64,000 nucleotides of DNA from Collimonas fungivorans (GTDB lineage: Bacteria > Pseudomonadota > Gammaproteobacteria > Burkholderiales > Burkholderiaceae_D), in contig NZ_CP013232.1 in assembly GCF_001584145.1 (NCBI RefSeq), forward strand, positions 4,898,001 through 4,962,000, given 5' to 3'. Shown one piece after another: positions 1 through 8,932 of this stretch. The notes under the pieces were generated by a model, which saw only the letters and a list, made by a program, of their open reading frames with translations, was not told the origin of the DNA and searched no databases. Positions within the stretch are counted from its first letter, which is position 1. Each line of letters begins with the position of its first letter. Both the position numbers and the translations under genes were made by a program.

Positions 1-1
1 C

Positions 2-1186
2 CTGCGCCGCGACGGCACGCCACTGCAGCCGGGCGACCGCCTGGTGCAAAAAGACCTGGCCAAGACGCTGGAAGCGATTTCACGCAACGGCCCTGACGCC
101 TTCTACAAAGGCGCGATCCCGGCCGCGGTGGAACGCGCTTCCAAGGCTGGCGGCGGCATCATCACCGCAGCCGACTTTGCCGGTTACAAGATCAGCGAAA
201 GCGCCCCGCTGTCGTGCAACTACCGCGGCTACGTATTCGTCTCCGCGCCGCCGCCTAGCTCGGGCGGCGCCACCATGTGCCAGATCCTCAATATTCTCGA
301 GGGCTACGACATGAAGGCGCTCGGTTTCCACTCGGCGTCGGCGGTGCATTACATGACCGAAGCGATGCGCCATTCCTATATGGACCGCAATACTTTCCTG
401 GGCGACCCGGCGTTCGTCAAGAATCCGCTGGACCGTTTGCTGAGCAAGGAATATGCAGCCTCCATCCGCGAGAAAATCGCCGCCGACAAAGCCACGCCTT
501 CGGTCGAAGTGCAGCCAGGCATGGCGCCGCATGAAAAACCTGAGACCACGCATTATTCGATCGTCGACAAGGACGGCAATGCAGTGTCCACTACCTACAC
601 CATCAACGGCCGCTTCGGCGCAGTGGTGATTGCGCCCGGCACCGGCTTCTTCCTCAACGATGAAATGGACGACTTCACCGTCAAGGCCGGCGTGCAGAAC
701 CTGTTCGGCCTGGTGCAAGGCGCCACCAACTCGATCGCACCGGGCAAGCGTCCACTGTCGTCGATGGCGCCGACCCTGGTCACCAAGGATGGCAAGACCT
801 ACATGGTGCTTGGCTCGCCAGGCGGTTCGCGCATCATCACCATCACCCTGGAAACGGCCCTGAACGTGATCGACTACGGCATGGCGCCGCAGGAAGCGGT
901 CGATGCGCCGCGCATCCACCACCAATGGCTGCCGGACGAGGTCTACTACGAAACCCGCGGCCTGTCGCCGGATACCCTGAAAATCCTGGACGGCATGGGC
1001 TACAAGATGAAGGAACAAACCCCTTGGGGCGCGGCTGAACTGATCATGATCGGCCTGCCGGGCGCAGCCGGCGTCGCCGGCGCCAGCTCGGGCAACGATG
1101 CCGGCGTATCGGGCGTTGTCCGTCCGGGCCTGTATTACGGCGCCAACGATACACGCCGCCCTGCCGGCGCTGCTATCGGTTACTAA
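2..1186 (+). CDS. ggt: gamma-glutamyltransferase, C-terminal part (5' end outside window)
   Basis: This periplasmic N-terminal nucleophile enzyme cleaves the gamma-glutamyl bond of glutathione and related peptides and transfers the group to water or an acceptor. The frame is open from the first bases, and the residues before the GTG at 44 already read as family sequence, so the gene is cut by the window edge and its start lies upstream. The maturation and catalytic site is visible as TTHYSIVDKDGNAVSTTYT. The second Thr is the expected cleavage point and nucleophile, which separates the large from the small subunit. PLSSMAPT and GSPGGSRI, both typical of the small subunit, follow. A strong terminator lies just downstream. 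Confidence in the family is high. Confidence 0.95.
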   Translation: MRRDGTPLQPGDRLVQKDLAKTLEAISRNGPDAFYKGAIPAAVERASKAGGGIITAADFAGYKISESAPLSCNYRGYVFVSAPPPSSGGATMCQILNILEGYDMKALGFHSASAVHYMTEAMRHSYMDRNTFLGDPAFVKNPLDRLLSKEYAASIREKIAADKATPSVEVQPGMAPHEKPETTHYSIVDKDGNAVSTTYTINGRFGAVVIAPGTGFFLNDEMDDFTVKAGVQNLFGLVQGATNSIAPGKRPLSSMAPTLVTKDGKTYMVLGSPGGSRIITITLETALNVIDYGMAPQEAVDAPRIHHQWLPDEVYYETRGLSPDTLKILDGMGYKMKEQTPWGAAELIMIGLPGAAGVAGASSGNDAGVSGVVRPGLYYGANDTRRPAGAAIGY

Positions 1187-1205
1187 AATTTACCTGCCTG
1201 ATCCG

Positions 1206-1234
1206 AAAACGGGTGGTCTGCACCCGTTTTTTTT
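1206..1234 (+). terminator. Rho-independent terminator of ggt
   Basis: A perfect 10-bp stem, AAAACGGGTG paired with CACCCGTTTT around GTCTG, runs directly into a run of eight T. It begins 19 bases after the ggt stop codon, so it should end ggt transcription before the next operon. Confidence 0.9.
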
Positions 1235-1338
1235 CGCCTGGTCATGAGAAAAACGCATTGAACTATCAGTATTAATCGTTTTATCTCGCCTCAAATCAAA
1301 TTTACACTGCGCCTATCCTCCCCCGATAAAGAGCGCGC

Positions 1339-2388
1339 ATGTCCTCCACCAACCTGCCCACTAATCTGCAATATATGCTGACGTCGCTGCTGGGCGCCGA
1401 GCATGCCAATCAGTTATCCAACCTGCTGCAGATCCCGGCCAGCACCCTGCGGCCGCGCGCCGATACGGTTTCCCGCATCGAAATCGCGCAGGCGCTGAAC
1501 ATGCTGCTGTTCGAGAAACTGTTGAAAGCCGTCCCGCAAGGCAACGACTATGTGCAGGACTCGGTACGCGCCGGCAACAAGATCCGCTTCGACCATGGCG
1601 CCTTGCGCACCGTTCTGGGCATCAGCACCGGCACCCTGCCGGCTGGCGAAGCCGCCTTTACCCGTATCCTGCGGCCGCTGGGCTACCGTGTGAACGGCGT
1701 CTATCCTCTGCAGCGGATCAGCATGACCGGCCGCGCTTATGCGCATGAAGACGACGCCGAGGAAATCGCCCAGTTCTTCCTGAGCGAACTGCACCCGCAT
1801 CATTTCTCCAGCGAATTCCAGGCAACCGTCAACAAGGTCTTGTCGACCTCGCAAGACCCAGTCGATACGCACTCGGCGCAGCTATTGCAGCAGCTCGGCA
1901 ACGACAAGAGCTTGCCGCTGGCCGATGCGCTGGCCTTGCTGCCAGTGCTGGTGACCTGTTTCGACCGCCAGCATGCCCTGCCCAGCATCGCCGAATACCA
2001 GGTCTTGCTGGCGGAATCGGCCGAAATGGCCTGGATTTCGACCGAGGGCAACGCCTTCAACCACGCCACCGACCGCGTCGCCAATGTGGAGCAGGTAGCC
2101 GATGCGCAGCGCGCGCTGGGGCGCGCCATCAAGGAAAAGATCGAAGTATCGCGCAACGGCCGGGTGCGGCAGACGGCTTTCCGCGCCAGCACCGTGACGC
2201 GCCCGATGCGCGACGACAACGGCGCCATGGTCGAGATGAAGGTGCCGGGATCGTTTTACGAATTCATTTCACGCGACCGCTACCTCGACGAGGAAACCCG
2301 GCAAGAAAAACTGGACCTGACTTTCGACAGCGGTAACGCCCAGGGCATCTTCAAAATGACCGCCTCGGCCGGCGCTGCATCCTGCTGA
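1339..2388 (+). CDS. hglS: 2-oxoadipate dioxygenase/decarboxylase (HglS/YdcJ, DUF1338 family)
   Basis: Members of this Fe(II)-dependent family convert 2-oxoadipate to D-2-hydroxyglutarate, the step that links lysine breakdown to central metabolism. The 349-residue product shows the expected metal ligands: His86 in RFDHGALRTV, His242 in GNAFNHATDRV and Glu308 in GSFYEFISRDR. The start is the ATG at 1339, with a weak AAAGAG Shine-Dalgarno. Only 8 bases separate it from the next gene, whose flavoprotein product is the logical next enzyme, and an AmaB-type dehydrogenase lies further downstream. Context and residues agree on a lysine or 2-aminoadipate catabolic role. The substrate is inferred from the family, and some DUF1338 proteins remain uncharacterised. 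Confidence 0.82.
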   Translation: MSSTNLPTNLQYMLTSLLGAEHANQLSNLLQIPASTLRPRADTVSRIEIAQALNMLLFEKLLKAVPQGNDYVQDSVRAGNKIRFDHGALRTVLGISTGTLPAGEAAFTRILRPLGYRVNGVYPLQRISMTGRAYAHEDDAEEIAQFFLSELHPHHFSSEFQATVNKVLSTSQDPVDTHSAQLLQQLGNDKSLPLADALALLPVLVTCFDRQHALPSIAEYQVLLAESAEMAWISTEGNAFNHATDRVANVEQVADAQRALGRAIKEKIEVSRNGRVRQTAFRASTVTRPMRDDNGAMVEMKVPGSFYEFISRDRYLDEETRQEKLDLTFDSGNAQGIFKMTASAGAASC

Positions 2389-2396
2389 AGGCAGAC

Positions 2397-3815
2397 ATGG
2401 ACGATACCAGCCTGGTCCGGCAACACATCGGCGACCTGCTCGGGCCGCAAGGCTGCCTGGTCGCCCCCGACCAGCGCCAACCCTATGAAAAAGGCGCACG
2501 CTACGGCGACGGCCGCAGCTTGTGCATCGCGCGCCCGGCCAGCGTCGAAGAAGCAGCCGAACTGATGCGCCTGTGCGCCAGGGAAAAAATCCGTATCATT
2601 CCGCAGGGCGCAAATACCGGCCTGGTCGGCGCATCGTCGCCGGACCGTTCCGGTCTCGACGTGGTGCTCAGCATGGAACGCATCAAGGGTGTGATCGATA
2701 TAGATCCGGTCGACCGCATAGTGCAAGCCTATGCCGGCACCCGCCTGTCCGACCTCAACCAGGCGCTCAAGCAACATGAGCTGTACTTCCCGATCGACCT
2801 GGCTGCCGATCCGTCGATCGGCGGCATGCTGGCGGCCAACACCGGCGGCGCGCGCCTGATCCGCTATGGCGACGTGCGGCATAACGTGCTGGGGCTGGAA
2901 GCATTGCTGATCGATCCGCCCGGCCAGCGCCTGGACCTCACCAACCGCCTCCGGAAAAACAATACCGGCCCCGACTGGAAACAGAACTTCATCGGCAGCG
3001 GCGGCGCCTACGGCATCATCACCCAGGCGCTGCTGCAAGTGCATCCGCTGCCGCAGCAATGCGCCACGGCGCTGGTGGTGCCAGCTTCGCTGCAGGCCGC
3101 CGCCTTGCTGCTGCGCGACGCCGAACGCAATTTCTCCGATTTCCTGAGCGCGTTCGAGGGTATCTCGCACAATGCCATGCAAGCCGTATTGCAGCACATC
3201 CCTTCGATACAAGCGCCGTTCGAGCCGCTGCCGCCCTATGCTTTCCTGATCGAACTGAGCAGCGCGCGGCCGCGCAGCGCCGATTTCGACCTGGAAAAAC
3301 TGTTCGGAGCCTGGCTCGAAGCCTGTTTCGGCGACCTGATCCTGGACGCGGTGATCGACAAACCCGAAGTCCTGTGGCGCATGCGCCATGCCATCACCGA
3401 CAGCGTGCGCCAGGAAGGCAAGGTAGTCGCCTTCGACATCGCCGTGCCGCGCTCGAAACTGGCCCTCTTCCGCGATGAAGCGATAGCGCTGCTGGAGCAG
3501 TCTTATGCCGGCGTCAAGGTGTATGACTTCGGCCACTGGGGCGACGGCGGCCTGCATTTCAACCTGGTGCTGCCGCAGCATCTGGCCGACGACTACCCGC
3601 CGCAGCGCATCCATGCCCTGCGCCAGGAAATCTACGACCTGGCGGTCCATAAATATCACGGCAGCTTCAGCGCCGAACATGGCGTCGGACCGTACAACCA
3701 GCAGTTCTATGAACGCTACACGGCGCCTGAATCGCAGGCGCTGGCCGCCAGGATGCAAGACGTATTCGATCCGGCCGGGCTGCTGGGCCTGACGCGTTTC
3801 GGCACGGCGCCGTAA
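2397..3815 (+). CDS. FAD-linked oxidase, probable D-2-hydroxyglutarate dehydrogenase
   Basis: This 472-residue flavoprotein is of the GlcD/D-lactate/D-2-hydroxyglutarate dehydrogenase type. An N-terminal PCMH-type FAD-binding domain covers about residues 40-220, with PQGANTGLVGAS and a DPSIGGMLAANTGGA block. A C-terminal FAD-oxidase domain ends in SFSAEHGVGPYN and contains the DFGHWGDGGLHFN segment that binds substrate and metal in relatives. The start ATG follows the hglS stop by 8 bases and has GAAGG upstream, so the two genes are very likely one transcript. HglS makes D-2-hydroxyglutarate, so oxidation to 2-oxoglutarate is the most economical role. D-lactate or glycolate cannot be excluded from sequence alone. 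Confidence 0.8.
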   Translation: MDDTSLVRQHIGDLLGPQGCLVAPDQRQPYEKGARYGDGRSLCIARPASVEEAAELMRLCAREKIRIIPQGANTGLVGASSPDRSGLDVVLSMERIKGVIDIDPVDRIVQAYAGTRLSDLNQALKQHELYFPIDLAADPSIGGMLAANTGGARLIRYGDVRHNVLGLEALLIDPPGQRLDLTNRLRKNNTGPDWKQNFIGSGGAYGIITQALLQVHPLPQQCATALVVPASLQAAALLLRDAERNFSDFLSAFEGISHNAMQAVLQHIPSIQAPFEPLPPYAFLIELSSARPRSADFDLEKLFGAWLEACFGDLILDAVIDKPEVLWRMRHAITDSVRQEGKVVAFDIAVPRSKLALFRDEAIALLEQSYAGVKVYDFGHWGDGGLHFNLVLPQHLADDYPPQRIHALRQEIYDLAVHKYHGSFSAEHGVGPYNQQFYERYTAPESQALAARMQDVFDPAGLLGLTRFGTAP

Positions 3816-3937
3816 CGGCCATGCCCGACTCCCCGCGCAGCCAGGCTAAAGGTAAAGCTGAAAAGCGCCGCCGCGTTTGGTATAGTGCCTGCTCGGCAGC
3901 AAGCACGGCAGCACATACCTACACGGCACCAAGAAAA

Positions 3938-4822
3938 ATGCGCAGATTCATCCCTTCCACCTCCTGCCTGATCGCTTTCGATACGGCGGCGCGCCACTTG
4001 TCGTTTACCAAGGCCGCCAATGAACTGCACATGACACAGGGCGCAGTCAGCCGCCAGGCCGCCATCCTCGAGGATTACCTGGGCGTCAAGCTGTTCGAAC
4101 GCATTAACCGCCGCCTGATACTGACCGCGGCCGGCGCCGAATACGCGGCCCAGGTCGCCGCCATCCTCAAGGAAATCGAGATGGCGACGTTCCAGGTGAT
4201 GGCGCACAAGAATTCCGGCGGCGTGCTCAATCTGGCAACATTGCCGACTTTCGGCGTCAAGTGGCTGATTCCGCGCCTGGCCAAGTTCACCGCCGCCCAT
4301 CCCGACGTGATCCTCAACCTGAGCACTGAAGTGCTGCCTTTCGATTTCAACAGCCGCGCAGTCGATGCGGCAATCCATTTCGGCGAGCCGAACTGGCCGG
4401 GCGCGGTCATGGTGCGGCTGATGGGCGAAGAAGTGCTGCCGGTGTGCAGCCTGGAGCTGGCCAGGAAAATCAAGCGCATCGAAGACTTGCCGGAAATGAC
4501 GTTGTTGCAACACACGACCCGGCCGCAAGCCTGGCACGACTGGTTCAATCATGTCGGCGTGGCCTGTCCCGACGCCTTGTCCGGTCCGCGCTTTGAACAG
4601 CTGTCGATGGTGATCCAGGCCGCCGCCGCCGGCCTTGGCGTGGCGCTGATGCCGAAATTCCTGGTGGAAACCGAAATCGCCCTGGGCCAGTTGCACCTGC
4701 CCTTCCCGTTCGCGGTCAAAAGCCCGCAATCCTATTACCTGACCTATCCTGAAAAAAACGCCAGCAAGGCGGCCGTGATCAAATTCCAGGAATGGATACT
4801 GGGCGAACTGGCAGAGGCCTGA
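3938..4822 (+). CDS. LysR-family transcriptional regulator (GcvA-like) of the lysine catabolic cluster
   Basis: The 294-residue protein has an N-terminal winged helix-turn-helix (ARHLSFTKAANELHMTQGAVSRQ, about residues 17-38, given here only by its ends) and a LysR substrate-binding domain with VDAAIHFGEPNWPG, as in GcvA-like members. The frame is open from 3821, but the residues before the ATG at 3938 do not look like family sequence, and the protein from 3938 has the normal length. The gene sits between the D-2-hydroxyglutarate dehydrogenase-like gene and amaB on the same strand. It probably senses a lysine breakdown intermediate and acts on the inverted repeat upstream of amaB, although neither ligand nor target is shown by the sequence. 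Confidence 0.85.
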   Translation: MRRFIPSTSCLIAFDTAARHLSFTKAANELHMTQGAVSRQAAILEDYLGVKLFERINRRLILTAAGAEYAAQVAAILKEIEMATFQVMAHKNSGGVLNLATLPTFGVKWLIPRLAKFTAAHPDVILNLSTEVLPFDFNSRAVDAAIHFGEPNWPGAVMVRLMGEEVLPVCSLELARKIKRIEDLPEMTLLQHTTRPQAWHDWFNHVGVACPDALSGPRFEQLSMVIQAAAAGLGVALMPKFLVETEIALGQLHLPFPFAVKSPQSYYLTYPEKNASKAAVIKFQEWILGELAEA

Positions 4823-4872
4823 TCAACGTTCTGCATGATCAAAGGTAATGATGTTCTGATATTTTTTGATTT

Positions 4873-4896
4873 TAAGGAATGACGATTTATTCCTTA
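4873..4896. promoter_or_regulatory. inverted repeat upstream of amaB, candidate LysR operator
   Basis: TAAGGAAT and ATTCCTTA form perfect 8-bp arms around an 8-base spacer in an AT-rich stretch 84 bases upstream of the amaB start. It lies directly after a LysR gene, as many LysR operators do. A role in amaB control is inferred from position and symmetry. Confidence 0.5.
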
Positions 4897-4979
4897 TACT
4901 CAAGCTATAAGCTCGCCCGCAGCATTCCGCAGCATCCGTTTGGCGGCGCTCAGATCAATTCCAGAACAAAGGTTTTCCA

Positions 4980-6500
4980 ATGACGCAAATCTCCACCATC
5001 TTCGCTGAACTCGGCTTCGATTTTTCCGCACATGCCGGCGACGACCTCCATTCGCGCTCGCCGCGCGACGGCGCCGCGATCGCTTCGCTGCGCGCGCACA
5101 CGACGGCGGAAGCTGAAAGCGCCATCAAGAACGCCCACCAAGCCTACGAAAAATGGCGCGTGGTGCCGGCGCCGGTGCGCGGCGAACTGGTACGCATCCT
5201 GGGCGACGTGCTGCGCGAGCATCGCGAGCCGCTGGGCAAGCTGGTCACCCTGGAATCCGGCAAGATCCTGTCCGAAGGCATAGGCGAAGTGCAGGAAATG
5301 ATCGACATCTGCGATTTCGCGATCGGCCTGTCGCGCCAGCTGTACGGCCTGACCATCGCTTCCGAGCGCCCAGGCCACCGCATGATGGAAACCTGGCATC
5401 CGCTGGGCGTGTGCGGTGTCATCACTGCCTTCAATTTCCCGGTTGCGGTATGGGCGTGGAATGCGGCGCTGGCGCTGGTCTGCGGCAATGCCGTGATCTG
5501 GAAGCCGTCGGAAAAAACCCCGGTCGTTGCGCTCGCCGTGCATGCCTTGTTTGAAAAAGCGGCCGCGCGCTTTTCGCAACAGCGTCCGGACCTGCTGCCG
5601 GCCGACCTGTGCCAGGTGTTGTTGGGCCGCGCCGAAATCGGCGCCGCGCTGTCGGCTTCGCCGCTGGTGCCGCTGGTCAGCGCCACCGGCAGCGTGCGCA
5701 TGGGCCGCAAGGTTGCCACTACCGTGGCCGAGCGCCTGGGCCGCAGCCTGCTGGAATTGGGCGGCAACAACGGCATGATCGTCACGCCTACCGCCGACCT
5801 CAACCTGGCTCTGCGCGCCATCACTTTCTCCGCTGTAGGCACTGCCGGCCAGCGCTGCACCAGCTTGCGCCGCCTGTTTGTCCATAGCAGCATTTATCAA
5901 GACGTGGTCAGCCGCATCGAACGCATCTACGCCAGCGTCAAGGTTGGCGATCCGCTGGCGGCGGAAACGCTGGTCGGCCCGCTGGTCGACCAGCATTCCT
6001 TCGACGCCATGCAAACCGCGCTGGCGCAAGCCAAGGCCGAAGGCGGCGTGGTGACCGGCGGCGAACGGGTGCAGGTGGGCGACAGCAGCAATGCGTTCTA
6101 TGTGCGGCCGGCGCTGGTGCGCATGCCTCGGCAAAGCGACATTGTGCATCACGAAACCTTTGCGCCTATCCTTTACGTGCTGTCTTACGATAATTTCGAG
6201 GACGCGGTGCGCCTCAACAACGCCGTGCCGCAAGGCTTGTCCTCGGCCATCTTCACCAACGACGTGCGCGAAGCGGAGGCGTTCATGTCGGCCAGCGGTA
6301 GCGATTGCGGCTTGGCCAATGTCAACATCGGCACCAGCGGCGCTGAAATCGGCGGCGCTTTCGGCGGCGAAAAAGAAACCGGCGGCGGCCGCGAATCAGG
6401 CTCCGATTCGTGGAAAACCTATATGCGCCGGGCGACCAACACCATCAACTACAGCCGCACCCTGCCGCTGGCGCAGGGCGTCAAGTTCGATATCGACTAA
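4980..6500 (+). CDS. amaB: L-2-aminoadipate-6-semialdehyde dehydrogenase (ALDH7 family, AmaB-like)
   Basis: This NAD-dependent aldehyde dehydrogenase is predicted to oxidise 2-aminoadipate semialdehyde (in equilibrium with piperideine-6-carboxylate) to 2-aminoadipate in the pipecolate branch of lysine breakdown. The 506-residue protein has the Rossmann FNFP motif at 151-154, the general base Glu259 in LLELGGNN and the nucleophile Cys293 in GTAGQRCTS. The C-terminal GGAFGGEKETGGGRESG segment is characteristic of ALDH7. The 157-base region upstream carries a strong inverted repeat, so the gene probably has its own LysR-controlled promoter. The amino transfer step from aminoadipate to oxoadipate is not encoded nearby. 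Confidence 0.87.
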   Translation: MTQISTIFAELGFDFSAHAGDDLHSRSPRDGAAIASLRAHTTAEAESAIKNAHQAYEKWRVVPAPVRGELVRILGDVLREHREPLGKLVTLESGKILSEGIGEVQEMIDICDFAIGLSRQLYGLTIASERPGHRMMETWHPLGVCGVITAFNFPVAVWAWNAALALVCGNAVIWKPSEKTPVVALAVHALFEKAAARFSQQRPDLLPADLCQVLLGRAEIGAALSASPLVPLVSATGSVRMGRKVATTVAERLGRSLLELGGNNGMIVTPTADLNLALRAITFSAVGTAGQRCTSLRRLFVHSSIYQDVVSRIERIYASVKVGDPLAAETLVGPLVDQHSFDAMQTALAQAKAEGGVVTGGERVQVGDSSNAFYVRPALVRMPRQSDIVHHETFAPILYVLSYDNFEDAVRLNNAVPQGLSSAIFTNDVREAEAFMSASGSDCGLANVNIGTSGAEIGGAFGGEKETGGGRESGSDSWKTYMRRATNTINYSRTLPLAQGVKFDID

Positions 6501-6510
6501 GCAGCATTGC

Positions 6511-6530
6511 AGGGCGGATTCGTCCGCCCT
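6511..6530. terminator. UUCG-capped hairpin between convergent amaB and SDR genes
   Basis: AGGGCGGA-TTCG-TCCGCCCT is a perfect 8-bp stem with the very stable UUCG tetraloop, placed between two convergent genes. It has no clear T-run on either side, so it may act as a Rho-assisted or bidirectional terminator or as a 3'-end stabiliser. Confidence 0.6.
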
Positions 6531-6539
6531 GCCTTGTCG

Positions 6540-7376
6540 TCAGATCTTCAGTAAAGTCGGCGTCCGCTGCTGCAATACATCTTGCATGCGGACCTCGATC
6601 GCCTGCTTCATTTCCGGATGGGTCAGGATGTAAAAACGCCCGGCGGCAATTGCATCGAATACCTCGTCCGCCACCTGCGTCACCGCAATCCCGTTCTGCA
6701 CCGCGTTCAATACCGACATGCCGACCTTGAGCGCCACCGCATCGGCCGGGCTGCTGTCGCCGCCATCGTCCCGGTTGCGTTCCGAATGGCCGATGCCGGT
6801 CTTGACCCAGCCCGGACACAGCACCGACACCTTGATGTGCGACTGGCGCAGCGCCAGGTCATGATGCAAACCCTCCGACAGCGTCACCACGGCATGCTTG
6901 CTGGCGTTATAGCTGGCCAGGCTGGGCTGCGAAGTGAGTCCGGCCATGGAAGCGGTGTTGACGATATGGCCCTCCTCGCCGTTCTCCAGCATGCACGGGA
7001 TAAAAGCGCGCAAGGCGTGGCTGACGCCGTAGAAATTGACGCCCATGACCCAGTCCCAGTCCTTCTGGCTGGTTTCCCAGGCTGGCTTGGCTACCGCGAC
7101 GCCGGCGTTATTCACCAGCAAATGCACATTGCCGAATCTGGCAAATGCCTGGTCCGCCAGGGTATTCATCTGTTCCTCCCTGGCGACATCGGTAGCCAGG
7201 CCTATCACTTCCGCGCCCATGGCTTTGAACCCGGCTACGGTTGTTTCCAGCTTGGCGGCGTTGATATCGGCCAGCACCAGTTTCATTCCTTCGGCCGCGG
7301 CCCGTGCCGCGATTCCTTTGCCTATGCCTTCCGCAGCGCCGGTAATCACGGCAACCTTGCCTCGCAAATTCTTCAT
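6540..7376 (-). CDS. short-chain dehydrogenase/reductase (SDR)
   Basis: The 278-residue NAD(P)-dependent oxidoreductase has the cofactor motif TGAAEGIG, the structural NNAG and an intact active site (NTASM serine, then YNASK). The start ATG at 7376 has AGGAAA in the right position, and upstream residues in the frame do not look like family sequence. It is the last gene of the minus-strand run that begins with the acyl-CoA dehydrogenase gene at 11253 and follows the next SDR gene by 22 bases. The natural substrate is unknown. Context suggests a hydroxyacyl or alcohol intermediate of fatty-acid-like catabolism. Confidence 0.82.
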   Translation of the reverse strand: MKNLRGKVAVITGAAEGIGKGIAARAAAEGMKLVLADINAAKLETTVAGFKAMGAEVIGLATDVAREEQMNTLADQAFARFGNVHLLVNNAGVAVAKPAWETSQKDWDWVMGVNFYGVSHALRAFIPCMLENGEEGHIVNTASMAGLTSQPSLASYNASKHAVVTLSEGLHHDLALRQSHIKVSVLCPGWVKTGIGHSERNRDDGGDSSPADAVALKVGMSVLNAVQNGIAVTQVADEVFDAIAAGRFYILTHPEMKQAIEVRMQDVLQQRTPTLLKI

Positions 7377-7398
7377 ATGGTTTCCTGTTGATCCCAAA

Positions 7399-8169
7399 TC
7401 AGTTGAGCAGATAGCCGCCGTCGACATTCAGGCAAACCCCGGTGGTGTAGCTGGCCGCGGGCGACACCAGGTACAGCACGGCGCCTGCCATCTCCTCCGG
7501 CTGGGCGACGCGGTTCATCGGGATATGCTGCAGCGCCTGTTTCAGGATCGCCGGGTTGTCGATCAGGGCGGCGGCAAACCTGGTTTCGGTGAAACCCGGC
7601 AGCAAGGCATTGACGCGCACGCCGCTGGCGGCGCATTCCTTGGCGAAGGACTTGGTCATCGAGATCACCGCCGCCTTGGTGATCGAATAGATGCCCTGGA
7701 ACACGCCAGGCGTGACGCCATTGACCGAGGCGACATTGACAATCGCGCCGCCGCCGTTCTGCGCCATCAGCTTGGCGCCGTAGGACGACATGAAAAAATA
7801 GCCGCGGATATTGACGTCGACGGTCTTCTGGAAAGCTCCCACATCGGTATCGGTGATCGGCCCGAAATGCGGATTGGCGGCGGCGTTGTTGACCAGGATA
7901 TCGAGCCGCCCATGTTTGCTGCTGATGGCTTGGTACAACGCCTCGATCTGCGCCATCTCGCCGATATGGCAAGCCATGGTTTCGGCCGAACCGCCCGCTG
8001 CCTTGATTTCCGCCACGACTTTCTCGCATGCCTCCGCCTTGCGGCTGGATACGATCACGTGCGCGCCCTGCTGCGCCAGGATCTTGGCGATGGCTTCACC
8101 GATGCCCCGGCTGGCGCCGGTCACCAGCGCGATCTTGTCCTTCAAGTCAAAAATGGCCGTGCTGCTCAT
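7399..8169 (-). CDS. SDR family oxidoreductase
   Basis: This 256-residue classical SDR has TGASRGIG near the N-terminus, NNAA, a VASVNG active-site serine region and a C-terminal VDGGYLLN, as in 3-oxoacyl reductase and 3-hydroxyacyl dehydrogenase-like proteins. The catalytic YxxxK appears as YSITK. It lies 10 bases downstream of the histidine phosphatase gene and 22 bases upstream of the second SDR gene, so all are probably co-transcribed. A role in oxidation of a hydroxylated acyl intermediate is inferred only from the operon. Confidence 0.82.
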   Translation of the reverse strand: MSSTAIFDLKDKIALVTGASRGIGEAIAKILAQQGAHVIVSSRKAEACEKVVAEIKAAGGSAETMACHIGEMAQIEALYQAISSKHGRLDILVNNAAANPHFGPITDTDVGAFQKTVDVNIRGYFFMSSYGAKLMAQNGGGAIVNVASVNGVTPGVFQGIYSITKAAVISMTKSFAKECAASGVRVNALLPGFTETRFAAALIDNPAILKQALQHIPMNRVAQPEEMAGAVLYLVSPAASYTTGVCLNVDGGYLLN

Positions 8170-8179
8170 GTTGTCTCCT

Positions 8180-8902
8180 TTATCTGTAACTCACTAAAGC
8201 CGGGTCGCACGCTGCTACCAGATGCGAAAAATTGTTCAGGTAACTCAGGCTGACGCGCTCCGGGCCGTCACGCCCCGAGCGGTACAACAGCTTGGTCACG
8301 CCGGTGTTGGCCAGCGACCAGTTCAAATCGAAAATCTGCCGGTCCGGGATCGCCAGCAGCTGCTGGCAAATCACACTGATCGGTCCGCCGGAAGTAAACA
8401 CCCAAGCGGTCTGTCCCTTGCCAAGCTGCGCCAGCAAGCGGGCCAAGGCGGCGTTGCAGCGCTCCTTGAACACTGGCCATGGTTCGCTGTATTCGGCGTC
8501 ATGTTCGCCGCTGACCCAGCGCGCCACTGCGTTCACGAATACCCTCTGGAAAGCGCGTTCGGGATGCTCCTGCTGCTCCAGGTAGGCAGAGAACAGGCTA
8601 TCGGCAAAACGCGGCATGAAGCGCAGCAGTATTTGCTTGTGATCGAATTCGTCGAATCCCGGATCTTCCAGCACCTTCAGCTCAGGCCCGGCAGCGTTAC
8701 CTGACATGGCCGCGAGACAGGCTGCGCTGCTCTGCAGTTGCCGGCGGTGGCTGCCTGTCACCAGCAGCGGAATTTCCTGACCGGTCTGGGCCAGCCATTT
8801 TCCTAGCAATGCGGACTGCCGCAGGCCGAGCTCCGACAGCTGGTCGTAGTCGGCGGCGCCGAAACTGGCCTGGCCATGGCGCACCAGATAGATAGAGCCC
8901 AT
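8180..8902 (-). CDS. histidine phosphatase family protein (phosphoglycerate mutase-like)
   Basis: The 240-residue protein starts with YLVRHGQASFG, the phosphohistidine RHG motif of the branch-1 histidine phosphatase superfamily. A second conserved segment, FTSGGPISVICQQLL, occupies the place of the usual second catalytic His block, so that His appears replaced, which is common in divergent members. It lies within the acyl-CoA operon, 30 bases after the kinase-like gene. Such phosphatases regularly accompany ACAD10/11-like pairs, where the neighbouring kinase is thought to phosphorylate an acyl-CoA hydroxyl. Its true substrate cannot be told from sequence. Confidence 0.75.
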   Translation of the reverse strand: MGSIYLVRHGQASFGAADYDQLSELGLRQSALLGKWLAQTGQEIPLLVTGSHRRQLQSSAACLAAMSGNAAGPELKVLEDPGFDEFDHKQILLRFMPRFADSLFSAYLEQQEHPERAFQRVFVNAVARWVSGEHDAEYSEPWPVFKERCNAALARLLAQLGKGQTAWVFTSGGPISVICQQLLAIPDRQIFDLNWSLANTGVTKLLYRSGRDGPERVSLSYLNNFSHLVAACDPALVSYR

Positions 8903-8932
8903 CTTAAACGCACTCCAATGACGTGTTCTGTG

